DNA of 8,128 nt from JBMSHD01 sp049416425 (GTDB lineage: Bacteria; Pseudomonadota; Gammaproteobacteria; Francisellales; Francisellaceae): assembly GCA_049416425.1 (NCBI GenBank), contig JBMSHD010000097.1, forward strand, positions 1 to 8,128. Reading direction: 5' to 3'. This document shows positions 1-6,801 of this stretch, piece after piece. Each line of letters opens with the position of its first letter. The stretch's first letter is position 1. A model generated the notes under the pieces. The model was not told the DNA's origin and did not search any database. It saw only the letters and a program-made list of their open reading frames with translations. A program made the translations under genes and the position numbers.

Positions 1-1093
1 CAAGGCTACCCGGGTCTACTCGACCTCGCGTTCCGCTCTCCATGTCTCGCAGCGTAGGATAAGGGTAATTGTTTTTACCCACCACATGAATTTCGCTGCC
101 ATCGACACAATAGCCGCCGTAGCTGGTCTCGACATAACCACTTGTCGTGCTATCACAAGACATCGCTGAAAATGTCTTTGAAATATCGACCGTTGCCGCA
201 GGCTCATTCGGCAGATACAATTGAAATTGGCTGATTTTATTGTGCGGATAATCAGGAGAGCTGACATCGGTGGCAACAATACTCTGCCCATTAAACGGAT
301 AGGAAAGCCCTGTATTTTCGACACGAAGGTCATCCAAATCATAGACAGTTGGCGGAGAAAGGTTGACCTTAACATCACCGGAATCCAGACTCACTGCATT
401 CCCATCGGTATCTTCCGTGTTAACATGAAACGTCACATCCATATAATACCCCAAAGAGAGATAGTTATCGGGATTATCGGCATTAATATAGACCATCAAT
501 CCATCGCTACTATCGTCATCGTCTTTCTTGACGGCCTGAGCCACTCCCTGAACATATGCCGTTGAAGTAGTGCTCAAAGAAGGTGAATAATAGTATCCGG
601 TGACGGCATCCTCAGAAGCCACGGTTGAGACCAGATAATCGCTATAATTTGTATCTCTTTTATCCGCTTCAGCCTCATTATTGACCAGCTGTCCGTCTGT
701 GCCTGTAATATCATTCACATCTGAGATTAGCGATACACCGTCTTTTTCTAAAAGTTCACTGTTAACGGCTGTTGGATAGCTGAAATCAGCCGTAACATCA
801 TCCTTATTCAAAGGCAGAGAAACAACACAATAAGCCCATGTATCCGGGTTATAACCGGCCGCCGTTACACTGAGTTTGAAGGGCCATTGATCTTTACCAT
901 TGGTATAGAGCATGGGATTGTCATCATTTACCGTGCTGCTTAGCGCACTGTCTATACCCGAAGCTGAGCTCACCGTCAGCTGATAGTCACATTCATTGTT
1001 GTAACAGACGCAGTCATCACTTGCACATAAACCGGCTATTGGGTAGAAGAACGCGATACCAATAAAGATTTGAAATCGTTTAAATTTTAGCAT
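1..1093 (-). CDS. Secreted acidic beta-rich protein, paralogue of the gene at 1273-2634 (3' end beyond window)
   Basis: Function unknown. The frame is open for 364 codons from the ATG at 1093-1091 to the window edge with no stop, so the C-terminus is missing. Residues 1-24 form a typical Sec signal peptide: a basic start (MLKFKR), a hydrophobic stretch, and a likely cut after LCA. The mature protein is Asp/Ser/Thr/Tyr-rich, including a KKDDDD run at 189-194. It is clearly homologous to the divergent neighbour: NPMLYTNGKDQW (59-70), TGYYYSP (165-171), YDLDDLRV (251-258), YPFNG (265-269) and a KISQFQLYL strand (286-294) all have counterparts there in the same order. The start has only an AGG one base upstream and no well-spaced ribosome binding site. 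I infer an extracellular or periplasmic beta-sandwich protein. An adhesin or Rhs accessory role is possible but unproven. The C-terminus beyond the window could hold a diagnostic domain. Confidence 0.8.
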   Translation of the reverse strand, partial: MLKFKRFQIFIGIAFFYPIAGLCASDDCVCYNNECDYQLTVSSASGIDSALSSTVNDDNPMLYTNGKDQWPFKLSVTAAGYNPDTWAYCVVSLPLNKDDVTADFSYPTAVNSELLEKDGVSLISDVNDITGTDGQLVNNEAEADKRDTNYSDYLVSTVASEDAVTGYYYSPSLSTTSTAYVQGVAQAVKKDDDDSSDGLMVYINADNPDNYLSLGYYMDVTFHVNTEDTDGNAVSLDSGDVKVNLSPPTVYDLDDLRVENTGLSYPFNGQSIVATDVSSPDYPHNKISQFQLYLPNEPAATVDISKTFSAMSCDSTTSGYVETSYGGYCVDGSEIHVVGKNNYPYPTLRDMESGTRGRVDPGSL

Positions 1094-1138
1094 GCCTATT
1101 GTATATAATTTATGAATTTAATAGCTCATATCTTAAAA

Positions 1139-1151
1139 CATGACGGTCATG
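1139..1151. repeat. Perfect 6-bp inverted repeat, possible operator
   Basis: CATGAC and GTCATG flank a single central G, giving a 13-nt near-palindrome. It sits between the two divergent start codons, about 45 nt from the minus-strand ATG and 120 nt from the plus-strand ATG. Its size and place would suit a dimeric regulator, but such a short palindrome can arise by chance and no second copy was seen in this gap. Confidence 0.25.
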
Positions 1152-1222
1152 AATCCAGAACGATTCCCTATAAATTAAGTAAGCTTTACTCAAAATAGTT
1201 TCATTTCAGCCTTTTATAAAGT

Positions 1223-1251
1223 TTGGTTGTGTTACAGTCTGACATTACAAT
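1223..1251 (+). promoter_or_regulatory. Candidate sigma-70 promoter for the 1273-3936 gene pair
   Basis: TTGGTT (1223-1228) and TACAAT (1246-1251) are separated by 17 nt. The -10 matches the consensus at five of six positions and the -35 at three or more. A start point near 1258 would leave a very short leader before the ATG at 1273, where only a weak AG-rich stretch is available as ribosome binding site. Assigned by eye. Confidence 0.4.
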
Positions 1252-1272
1252 TTTCAACTTACAGCCAGAAAA

Positions 1273-2634
1273 ATGAAATACACCAAACCCTCTAAACGAA
1301 TTCGTCTGTGCGTTGTTTCAATCAGCCTTTTTGTGCTGCCTGCTATTACTATGGCCGATACTTTGGTGCTAACGGCCGATTCAGGGATAAGCTCAGATAG
1401 CCCCCCCAATGATAGTTATCCCATGCTTTATACCAATGGCAAAGATCAGTGGGTTTTCAAAGTACAGCTGCTTGATGACAGCAATAATCAAATCGCCATC
1501 GATCCTGATAAACTCACCTTCAATGCGCAGTATCCATCGGCACCGGCTTATGATGAATTGAATAAAACCATTGATAGTACCGAGGCAAACCTCACGGCAT
1601 TTGGATCCTATATATCCAGCGGTTATTTCTACTCACCCAATAATTATACTGATAACGAACCGGGGAGCGCTTATCTCACAAACAGCCTGGATAAAATCCT
1701 CTATTTGAGTGTAAACGACACAACGAATGCACCACTTGGTGCGGCGGTTAACTTTTCGGTAAGCTATGATGATGACGATGAGGGCGTATTGACTACAACA
1801 CCGATTACCGTGTCGCTCAGAAAACCCATTATCTATAGTCTCAATGACCTTAAAATCACGGAAGCCAGTGACAGCCTCTATCCATTCAATGGTACACAAG
1901 TCAGCACCAAAGATTACAGCTATCAGGTCTGCAGTAAAGATCATACGCAATGTGTGACAGAAACCTATAACTATTCTCATGAGCGCATCGCCAAATTCCA
2001 AGTCAGCCTAAATGGTGATAAGAATGCAAGCGTCGATGTCTCACCAACCTTTGCTCTGACCACGGAAAACACCGATGTCTCATCGGCTCCTGACAATGTC
2101 AAGCTTATCAACACCACACTCGATGCCGGTGACACTTACACGCCATGGCTCGATGAGGACGGCAATGCCAATGTCGATGATGGCATCAATGCCGATATTC
2201 AACCGGATGACATGAGCGATCAGATTGAAGTCATGACGTTTGTCAGTGCTTTGGATAAAGACAACATTCGTAACGGCTGCTACGGAACAGGATGCAATAA
2301 TATCGCCATAATCTCCAGCAAGCAGGAGGCGCCACAGGGCTATTTTTATTTAGCCACCGGCGGTCGCAGTGATGATGATGACAATAAAACCACGATCATG
2401 GCACAGCTGGTCATGAACATCACCGACAGCTTAGGCAATAGCAGCAGAGTTACCCTGCCTATTGCCGTCAATAATTATCATTATTTTACCAATGCCATCT
2501 ACACCTCCAGCGCCTCAGATGCTTATTCCGATGAGTATCCAGCCATGACCGCTTTTGATTCAATTATATTTCAAGACTGCTCACTACAGGCGGCTTCCAG
2601 CTACACCGATTATAAATTGATTTGCTCGTATTGA
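1273..2634 (+). CDS. Secreted acidic beta-rich protein with Ca-binding-like loop, unknown function
   Basis: The 453-aa product starts with a Sec signal peptide: a basic n-region with KRIR, a hydrophobic core around 13-24, and a probable cut after TMA at 28. The rest is soluble, acidic and rich in Asn, Asp, Ser, Thr and Tyr, with alternating strand-like patterns. It is paralogous to the divergent gene ending at position 1, sharing YPMLYTNGKDQW (49-60), SGYFYSP (116-122), YSLNDLKI (188-195), YPFNG (203-207) and RIAKFQVSL (238-246). At 294-303 the pattern DEDGNANVDD resembles a calcium-binding DxDGNxxxDD loop, and DDDD runs occur at 166-169 and 367-370. Cysteines at 220/227, 336/341 and 436/451 could pair as disulphides outside the cytoplasm. 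The NGKDQW-VFKVQLLD stretch loosely recalls bacterial Ig-like repeats, but I cannot assign a family. It lies 27 nt upstream of an Rhs core protein in the same direction, so co-transcription and a shared task are likely. Confidence 0.85.
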   Translation: MKYTKPSKRIRLCVVSISLFVLPAITMADTLVLTADSGISSDSPPNDSYPMLYTNGKDQWVFKVQLLDDSNNQIAIDPDKLTFNAQYPSAPAYDELNKTIDSTEANLTAFGSYISSGYFYSPNNYTDNEPGSAYLTNSLDKILYLSVNDTTNAPLGAAVNFSVSYDDDDEGVLTTTPITVSLRKPIIYSLNDLKITEASDSLYPFNGTQVSTKDYSYQVCSKDHTQCVTETYNYSHERIAKFQVSLNGDKNASVDVSPTFALTTENTDVSSAPDNVKLINTTLDAGDTYTPWLDEDGNANVDDGINADIQPDDMSDQIEVMTFVSALDKDNIRNGCYGTGCNNIAIISSKQEAPQGYFYLATGGRSDDDDNKTTIMAQLVMNITDSLGNSSRVTLPIAVNNYHYFTNAIYTSSASDAYSDEYPAMTAFDSIIFQDCSLQAASSYTDYKLICSY

Positions 2635-2649
2635 CGCTCAAACAAATGA

Positions 2650-2654
2650 AAGGA
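2650..2654 (+). promoter_or_regulatory. Ribosome binding site for the 2662-3936 gene
   Basis: AAGGA lies 7 nt before the ATG at 2662, in the short gap after the upstream stop at 2634. It is one of the two clear Shine-Dalgarno sites in the window and supports both this start and independent translation of the second gene. Confidence 0.75.
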
Positions 2655-2661
2655 ATCGCAT

Positions 2662-3936
2662 ATGAATAAAAACCTAAAAAAAATCTTCTCCACCACATTG
2701 ATGGCGTTAGCCGGCGCGTCAACCGCACAAATGCAGACTGACCCGTTAAACAGTCAAGTAAGCTACTTGTATCATGATGCAACCGATAATGTGGTTGCCA
2801 GCAACGACAGCAATAGCTTGAATCATTTATATCGCTATACCGCCTATGGCATGGTAAGTGATGCGTTCAAGCAGAAGCAAACCAAATCGATAGACCCCGA
2901 TGAAAACAGAATTCCACTGCAAATCACAGAAAATGCCTTTGGCTATACGGGGCAAAGACAGGATTCGGCCACGGCTCTTATCAGCATGGGTCAAGGTTAT
3001 CGTAATTACGACCCCATCATCGGACAATTTGCTAAAGGCGACTCGCTATCTGCCTTCAGCGTTCATCATACCTATAACGGCTTTGCCTATGGCAATGCCA
3101 ATCCGATCAGCAACAGCGACCCAAGTGGTCATTTTTCGCTAAACACCTCAAGCATTCTCGGAATCACAGGCATGGGTATCTCACTCGCCGCTCCTTTTCT
3201 GATGCCCATTAATCCGAGCTTAAGCACAGGTTTACTCATAACCGGCGCCGGGCTTAACGTCGGCTCATCGATATCGATCCTCAGCAAAGCCTCAGCCACT
3301 CAATTAAGCGGTTATGCTGTTTCCACCGTTGGCATGACCCTATCCACGATTGGCATGTTTTCAAGCTCATTTGCTCTGCAGTTTGGATTAAGCACTCTGG
3401 ATAACACTTTGGAAGGCGCCGCCATGCCGATGATGCAAGGAGAGGGTAAATTCTCTTTCTCATCGAGCTGGAAATCGGCCGTCGCTGGCCTGCCTTATGC
3501 GCTAACCCTGGGGCTGACTTCGGCCTTGATTAACAGCAAGATGTTCGATGCCATGGGGAACCATCAAATTGAGGCGCTAACAGAAGAAAGTAATATAAAT
3601 ATAAGCAAAATGAACATCGCAAAAGCCTTTGCCTTGGGGGGAGCCAGAGGTGCAATTGGTGAGATCGTTCGCTACGAGACCTACAATCGCATTTCTCAAC
3701 GGCTTAACAATCAAAGCGAAAATCTCGGTAATTTGACGATCAATGCCGCGCTTGGTTTTGTTACCGGAGGCACTACCTATCTAGGTGGCTATCTCACCAA
3801 TATGTATATTAAACCTCAAGCAGGATTTGGCTCAAAATTTGACCTTCCCATTGAACTGTCCACTGGTATATTCAACTACGGTTGGCCTCAACAGTACACG
3901 CTACCAGAGCTTGAAGACAATCTGGAAAGAAGATAA
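2662..3936 (+). CDS. Secreted Rhs core-domain protein with hydrophobic Gly-rich C-terminal tail (core-tail C)
   Basis: The 424-aa product has a Sec signal peptide (1-22, MNKNLKK then a hydrophobic stretch, cut after STA). A YLYHDATDNVV strand (35-45) and LYRYTAYGM (56-64) follow, as in the last YD strands before an Rhs core. The core occupies about 93-157: FGYTGQRQD, MGQGYRNYDPIIGQF, GDSLSAF and NPISNSDPSGHF. This is the TccC-like GNGYR...DSLSPF...DPSGH variant of the Rhs-associated core. It has no YD-repeat shell of its own. The tail (158-424) is unlike those of the other two core proteins here. It has several long Gly/Ser/Leu-rich hydrophobic segments (about 163-207, 217-242, 271-290, 319-335, 359-378), suggesting a membrane-inserting or translocating region, and then a short charged end. 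No toxin catalytic motif was recognised. A secreted effector is inferred from architecture only. Confidence 0.85.
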   Translation: MNKNLKKIFSTTLMALAGASTAQMQTDPLNSQVSYLYHDATDNVVASNDSNSLNHLYRYTAYGMVSDAFKQKQTKSIDPDENRIPLQITENAFGYTGQRQDSATALISMGQGYRNYDPIIGQFAKGDSLSAFSVHHTYNGFAYGNANPISNSDPSGHFSLNTSSILGITGMGISLAAPFLMPINPSLSTGLLITGAGLNVGSSISILSKASATQLSGYAVSTVGMTLSTIGMFSSSFALQFGLSTLDNTLEGAAMPMMQGEGKFSFSSSWKSAVAGLPYALTLGLTSALINSKMFDAMGNHQIEALTEESNINISKMNIAKAFALGGARGAIGEIVRYETYNRISQRLNNQSENLGNLTINAALGFVTGGTTYLGGYLTNMYIKPQAGFGSKFDLPIELSTGIFNYGWPQQYTLPELEDNLERR

Positions 3937-4194
3937 GCCTTTTAAGGTTAATGGCCAGAAAGCCAAGCATACAATACCTCTTTTTTAATGCAGAGACGCC
4001 ACAAAGCAATCTCTACGTGGTCAGTGTGATATTGGCAATAGCACTGACGGATTTTGCCTAAGCACATACGATTTTTGCTGCGCTTAAGATAATCACATGG
4101 ATCCTCGCCAAGCGATGATGACGGTTGGTTGTTACACCTAAGTATGCCTTTCAAGGAAAAAGGGAATTTATTTCAGACACACTCCTAAATTCAT
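3937..4194. other. Convergent intergenic region without a supported gene
   Basis: This 258-bp gap lies between the stop codons of two converging core-tail genes. Short frames cross it on both strands, but none has a ribosome binding site, a signal peptide or recognisable sequence. It contains the inverted repeat listed separately. I see no strong intrinsic terminator with a U-tract for either gene. Confidence 0.6.
4020..4048. terminator. Inverted repeat, possible weak bidirectional terminator
   Basis: GTCAGTG (4020-4026) and CACTGAC (4042-4048) form a 7-bp stem around a 15-nt interior in which TAT/ATA can also pair. It lies between convergent genes, where a bidirectional terminator is expected. 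On the plus strand the stem is followed by GG and then only four T, so it is a poor intrinsic terminator. It could equally be part of a dispersed repeat. Confidence 0.3.
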
Positions 4195-5256
4195 TCACAT
4201 TGCACCCCAAAAATGCTCTATATTTCCAGTTTCAAGCCCCTTTCGTAGACCCAATGCTTCATGACAACCTGGGCACTCCATAATACCTAATATTTCAGAC
4301 TCGGAATTGTTATTTCCACTGAAGATCATATAAGCAATGGATGATGGGACATCCTGGTGTCCTATAGGATGGGTCTCATCAGAAAACAATGCACTAAACT
4401 CTTCTTTCAGTTGATCTATTGGAAAGTTGAAATAAGTTGCTAATATTGGCTTTACTCGCTCCAGATCATCATCAGGTATACGATCGTCATCAACATATAT
4501 ATTCCAGACTGTCTCATTGTGAGCAATATTCGGAAGATCACCCGCCGATGACGAACCATCAGAATCAGGAAATGCCAAATTCGGAAGATCTCCCGCCGAA
4601 GACGAACCTTCAGAGAAAACAGATCCTGACTCGAGAAATTCTAAAGTTAGCACATCAATCAACGCTTCATCAGTTACAAGTCCCACTGCGTCCTCTACAA
4701 GTCCCTCCGCGTCCTCCACAACAGCACCCTCATTATTTAAATGAAAAAACCTCCTAAATGAATCATGACCACTGGGATCCTGATAAACCAAGGGATTAGC
4801 CAATGCAAAACCAAATCCGTTTCTTGTATGCTGACCGTCAAATACAGACAGGCTGTCAGACTGCATAAACTGCCCAACAACAGGATCATAACTGCGATAG
4901 CCATTACCAAAACCCATAAAACCCGTGCTGACATCAAGCAACTGATTGCTGTAAGAAAAACCATTATTGATGATAGTCATCACCTCGCGATGACTATCCG
5001 GATCAGCCCTATGACGCGGTTCTTGACTCAAGGTTGTACGCTGACCATAAGCGCTATACTGATACAATTTGAGGCCATTATCACAAAATGCGCTACGATT
5101 GACTCCTTTGTTTTGTGATAGAACCAACACGGTATTTTTGAGCGCATCTTCGTAGCGATAGCTGATATTGCTCGCTTGCGCAAAACCATGGATACTTACA
5201 GCTGCCACAGCGGCACAAAGCGGAAGCATTCGTTTTCGTATTGTGTGTTGTCTCAT
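4195..5256 (-). CDS. Secreted Rhs core-domain protein with acidic repeat-containing tail (core-tail B)
   Basis: The ATG at 5256 was chosen because it lies 7 nt after the shell gene's stop and begins a good signal peptide (1-28, RKR n-region, hydrophobic LPLCAAVAAV, cut after AQA). The frame stays open upstream to 5397, but that extension overlaps the shell gene and looks non-coding. The 353-aa product has SYRYEDALKNTVLV (32-45), LYQYSAYGQ (64-72) and a core at about 96-164 with GFGNGYRSYDPVVGQF, SDSLSVF and NPLVYQDPSGH. The tail (165-353) differs from the other two. It has a 7-residue repeat (EDAEGLV/EDAVGLV, 181-194), a 17-residue repeat starting SSSAGDLPN (218-251), and a C-terminal domain ending ECPGCHEALGL...HFWGAM. 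The CPGC pair could bind metal, and deaminase toxins often carry a CxxC, but the matching HxE motif is absent, so I assign no activity. No Shine-Dalgarno is visible, so translational coupling to the shell gene is likely. Confidence 0.85.
   Translation of the reverse strand: MRQHTIRKRMLPLCAAVAAVSIHGFAQASNISYRYEDALKNTVLVLSQNKGVNRSAFCDNGLKLYQYSAYGQRTTLSQEPRHRADPDSHREVMTIINNGFSYSNQLLDVSTGFMGFGNGYRSYDPVVGQFMQSDSLSVFDGQHTRNGFGFALANPLVYQDPSGHDSFRRFFHLNNEGAVVEDAEGLVEDAVGLVTDEALIDVLTLEFLESGSVFSEGSSSAGDLPNLAFPDSDGSSSAGDLPNIAHNETVWNIYVDDDRIPDDDLERVKPILATYFNFPIDQLKEEFSALFSDETHPIGHQDVPSSIAYMIFSGNNNSESEILGIMECPGCHEALGLRKGLETGNIEHFWGAM
4528..4614 (-). repeat. 51-nt in-frame tandem duplication in the tail of core-tail B
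   Basis: Two 36-nt near-identical segments (4528-4563 and 4579-4614) are offset by 51 nt, exactly 17 codons, so the frame is kept. They encode SSSAGDLPNLAFPDSDG followed by SSSAGDLPNIAHNE. They differ at only a few positions, which suggests a recent slippage or unequal-recombination event in a linker between the core and the C-terminal domain. Confidence 0.8.
4675..4716 (-). repeat. 21-nt tandem repeat in the tail of core-tail B
   Basis: Two consecutive 21-nt units (4675-4695 and 4696-4716) are nearly identical and encode EDAEGLV and EDAVGLV. They lie just after the DPSGH core end, in the same linker as the 51-nt duplication. Confidence 0.75.
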
Positions 5257-5263
5257 GATAAAA

Positions 5264-6685
5264 TCAGCTGTTATCCACAAGAATATTGGCAAGCCCCGGC
5301 ATAATATAATTGGTTTGATTTCCCTGCTTCTGATCAACCAGCTGATGCATGCCATTTTCATCCGTCTGGCCACTGTAATAGAAATACACCGGTACATTAT
5401 TCATGCTATCGGAACTGTTCAAAAGATTTGAGCGCTCTGAGGCCATCTCGCCACCTGGATAATAACTATAACTGACATCAACAGGGTTGACTGAATTTGA
5501 CGTCGATGTCATTGCTATCATCTGATTGAGCGTGTTATAGCTATACTGATTGCCATAGGGATCCTGAATGATATTGCCATTGTCATCATAGCGGTAGTCA
5601 CCACTGCTATAATGTGCCTTGAGCGAGGTTTCATAATCATAATCACCACTGTGATTGATATTCAACAGCCTGTCGGGATAGCCATCGACTGTGTCATAAT
5701 TATAATTGGCAAGATCATACTGACCATTGGTATAGATTGTTTTGACCGTTGATATACCACTATTCATGGTATAGCTAAAATACTGCGCCTTCATGGCACT
5801 GCCAAAGGCATCCTGAGGAAAAAGCGATTCATCCCCACTGTAGCTGGCGCTCTCAAGCTGATTGAGTGCGTTATAACCGTATAGGGTCGTCACTGTCCCG
5901 CTGTGATCGGTGATGTTTGATACCATCACCACTTGAGAGATGTTACCGCCAGAATTATAGCTGTAGCTATAACTGAGGCTGACCGTGGTTGGGTCAACAC
6001 CGATGATGATCTCAGCGACGCGTCCCTGCTTATCATAACTGTAATAGCTGTTCATGCTATTATCACGAAGAATTGCCGAACGTCGACCATAATCATCATA
6101 CTGGTAACTCACGGTATGCGTCGCTCCTGAGCTATCTGTGACGGCATCAGAAATCAATCCATTGACTCCGTACTTGTAGCTTTCACTCATGCCATCTGAG
6201 TCAGATTTGCTCAATAACTGCCCGCTGTTTGGATCATAACTGTAGTAAATGCTATAGCCCGCACCACCTTCAGGTGTCGTTGTGACACTGCTGACTTTGC
6301 CGCTGCTGGTATAGGTATAACTGACGCTATTGCTGCCATTATCCACCTGTTTAACCTGAGCACTGTTGGCATAATAGCTGTAATTGATATTGCTCGCCAG
6401 GCTGCCTTTTTTCAAAGATTCACTGGTGCTGGCTGTGGTGGTTTTCTGCTGCAATCTGCCCACTGAATCATAGTCATATTGTGAAGTCTGCTTTCGATAA
6501 TCCACACTCTGTTTTATGCTGCCATCGGCATTGTGATCCGTCGATGCTTCATAAACGGCACTGTCATAATTCGTCAGGGTATCCCCCAGTGGATTAAACT
6601 GCCTGACACCCAAAAGCTGGCTGGCTGATGCCATCTGCATACAAAGACTGCCAAATAGTAAAACAATGGTTTTTTTATTATTCAT
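5264..6685 (-). CDS. Secreted YD-repeat (Rhs shell) protein lacking the core domain
   Basis: The start at 6685 is chosen over ATGs at 6706 and 6694 because AAGGA sits 8 nt before it. It gives a clean signal peptide, MNNKKTIVLLFGSLCMQMASA. The 473-aa product is almost wholly YD repeats: QYDYDSVGRL (69-78), YSYDPNSGQLL (148-158), YQYDDYGRRSAI (194-205), YSYDKQGRVAEI (215-226), LYGYNALNQLESA (268-280), YRYDDNGNII (364-373) and YSYNTLNQMIAM (381-392). YD repeats build the hollow beta-cocoon of Rhs and TcB/TcC proteins. Full-length Rhs proteins are usually over 1000 aa and end in a core plus toxin tail. This one stops after VYFYYSGQTDENG, QLVDQKQGNQTNYI and LANILVDNS, the point where the next strands of a normal Rhs would begin. 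Those strands are supplied by the next gene, 7 nt downstream. No intervening frameshift inside the repeats is seen. I infer an exported half of a split Rhs shell. Confidence 0.9.
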   Translation of the reverse strand: MNNKKTIVLLFGSLCMQMASASQLLGVRQFNPLGDTLTNYDSAVYEASTDHNADGSIKQSVDYRKQTSQYDYDSVGRLQQKTTTASTSESLKKGSLASNINYSYYANSAQVKQVDNGSNSVSYTYTSSGKVSSVTTTPEGGAGYSIYYSYDPNSGQLLSKSDSDGMSESYKYGVNGLISDAVTDSSGATHTVSYQYDDYGRRSAILRDNSMNSYYSYDKQGRVAEIIIGVDPTTVSLSYSYSYNSGGNISQVVMVSNITDHSGTVTTLYGYNALNQLESASYSGDESLFPQDAFGSAMKAQYFSYTMNSGISTVKTIYTNGQYDLANYNYDTVDGYPDRLLNINHSGDYDYETSLKAHYSSGDYRYDDNGNIIQDPYGNQYSYNTLNQMIAMTSTSNSVNPVDVSYSYYPGGEMASERSNLLNSSDSMNNVPVYFYYSGQTDENGMHQLVDQKQGNQTNYIMPGLANILVDNS

Positions 6686-6693
6686 CTCGATCA

Positions 6694-6698
6694 TCCTT
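6694..6698 (-). promoter_or_regulatory. Ribosome binding site deciding the shell gene start
   Basis: AAGGA on the minus strand lies 8 nt before the ATG at 6685. The two upstream in-frame ATGs at 6706 and 6694 lack such a site; the second overlaps this one. The choice shortens the protein by seven residues and gives a standard signal peptide. Confidence 0.7.
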
Positions 6699-6742
6699 AC
6701 TGACATCTAACGTTTTGACACTTTACTTTTATGTATCTATCG

Positions 6743-6772
6743 ATAGTACCGAAGTTTGCTTCCGGTTTACAA
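6743..6772 (-). promoter_or_regulatory. Candidate sigma-70 promoter for the shell/core-tail B pair
   Basis: On the minus strand TTGTAA (6772-6767) and TACTAT (6748-6743) are 18 nt apart, in the 116-nt gap between core-tail A and the shell gene. A 10-bp palindrome, CTATCGATAG (6737-6746), overlaps the -10. The gap is long enough for a separate promoter, but no terminator for the upstream gene is clear, so read-through from A is equally possible. Confidence 0.3.
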
Positions 6773-6801
6773 TAAATCCCAGGTCTTTGAGTGTTACCTA
6801 C

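Larger units (their letters stand above)
1094..1272. promoter_or_regulatory. Divergent intergenic promoter region
   Basis: This AT-rich gap separates the start codons of two divergent paralogues and must hold promoters for both unless transcription enters from outside. On the plus side a candidate sigma-70 promoter is visible and listed separately. On the minus side several AT-rich hexamers lie within 60 nt of the ATG, but no -35/-10 pair stands out. A short palindrome lies between the two promoter zones. Coordinated control of the two paralogues is inferred from the layout. Confidence 0.5.

Noticed and set aside
1..75. Lipoprotein signal in the left-edge gene (Cys at residue 23)
   Set aside because: The residues before the Cys (A-G-L) do not fit a lipobox, which needs a small residue just before the Cys. 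A standard signal peptidase I site after LCA fits better.
221..565. Plus-strand frame of 114 codons opposite the left-edge gene
   Set aside because: It is antisense to a signal-peptide-bearing frame with a paralogue in the window, and its sequence is Ile/Arg-rich as expected of a shadow.
3948..4154. Small minus-strand frame of 68 codons in the convergent gap
   Set aside because: It has no ribosome binding site and no recognisable family, and it spans the inverted repeat. At best it is a remnant.
4195..4270. Deaminase toxin assignment for the CPGC end of core-tail B
   Set aside because: Deaminases pair a CxxC with an upstream HxE or CxE, and no such motif is seen at a suitable distance.
5257..5397. 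N-terminal extension of core-tail B to an ATG at 5397
   Set aside because: It overlaps the shell gene's conserved YD end, its sequence is not protein-like for this family, and the 5256 start gives a good signal peptide.
5240..5397. Programmed frameshift fusing the shell and core-tail B
   Set aside because: The downstream frame is open into the shell gene, but I see no classic slippery heptamer, and a signal peptide in the middle of a fusion would make little sense.
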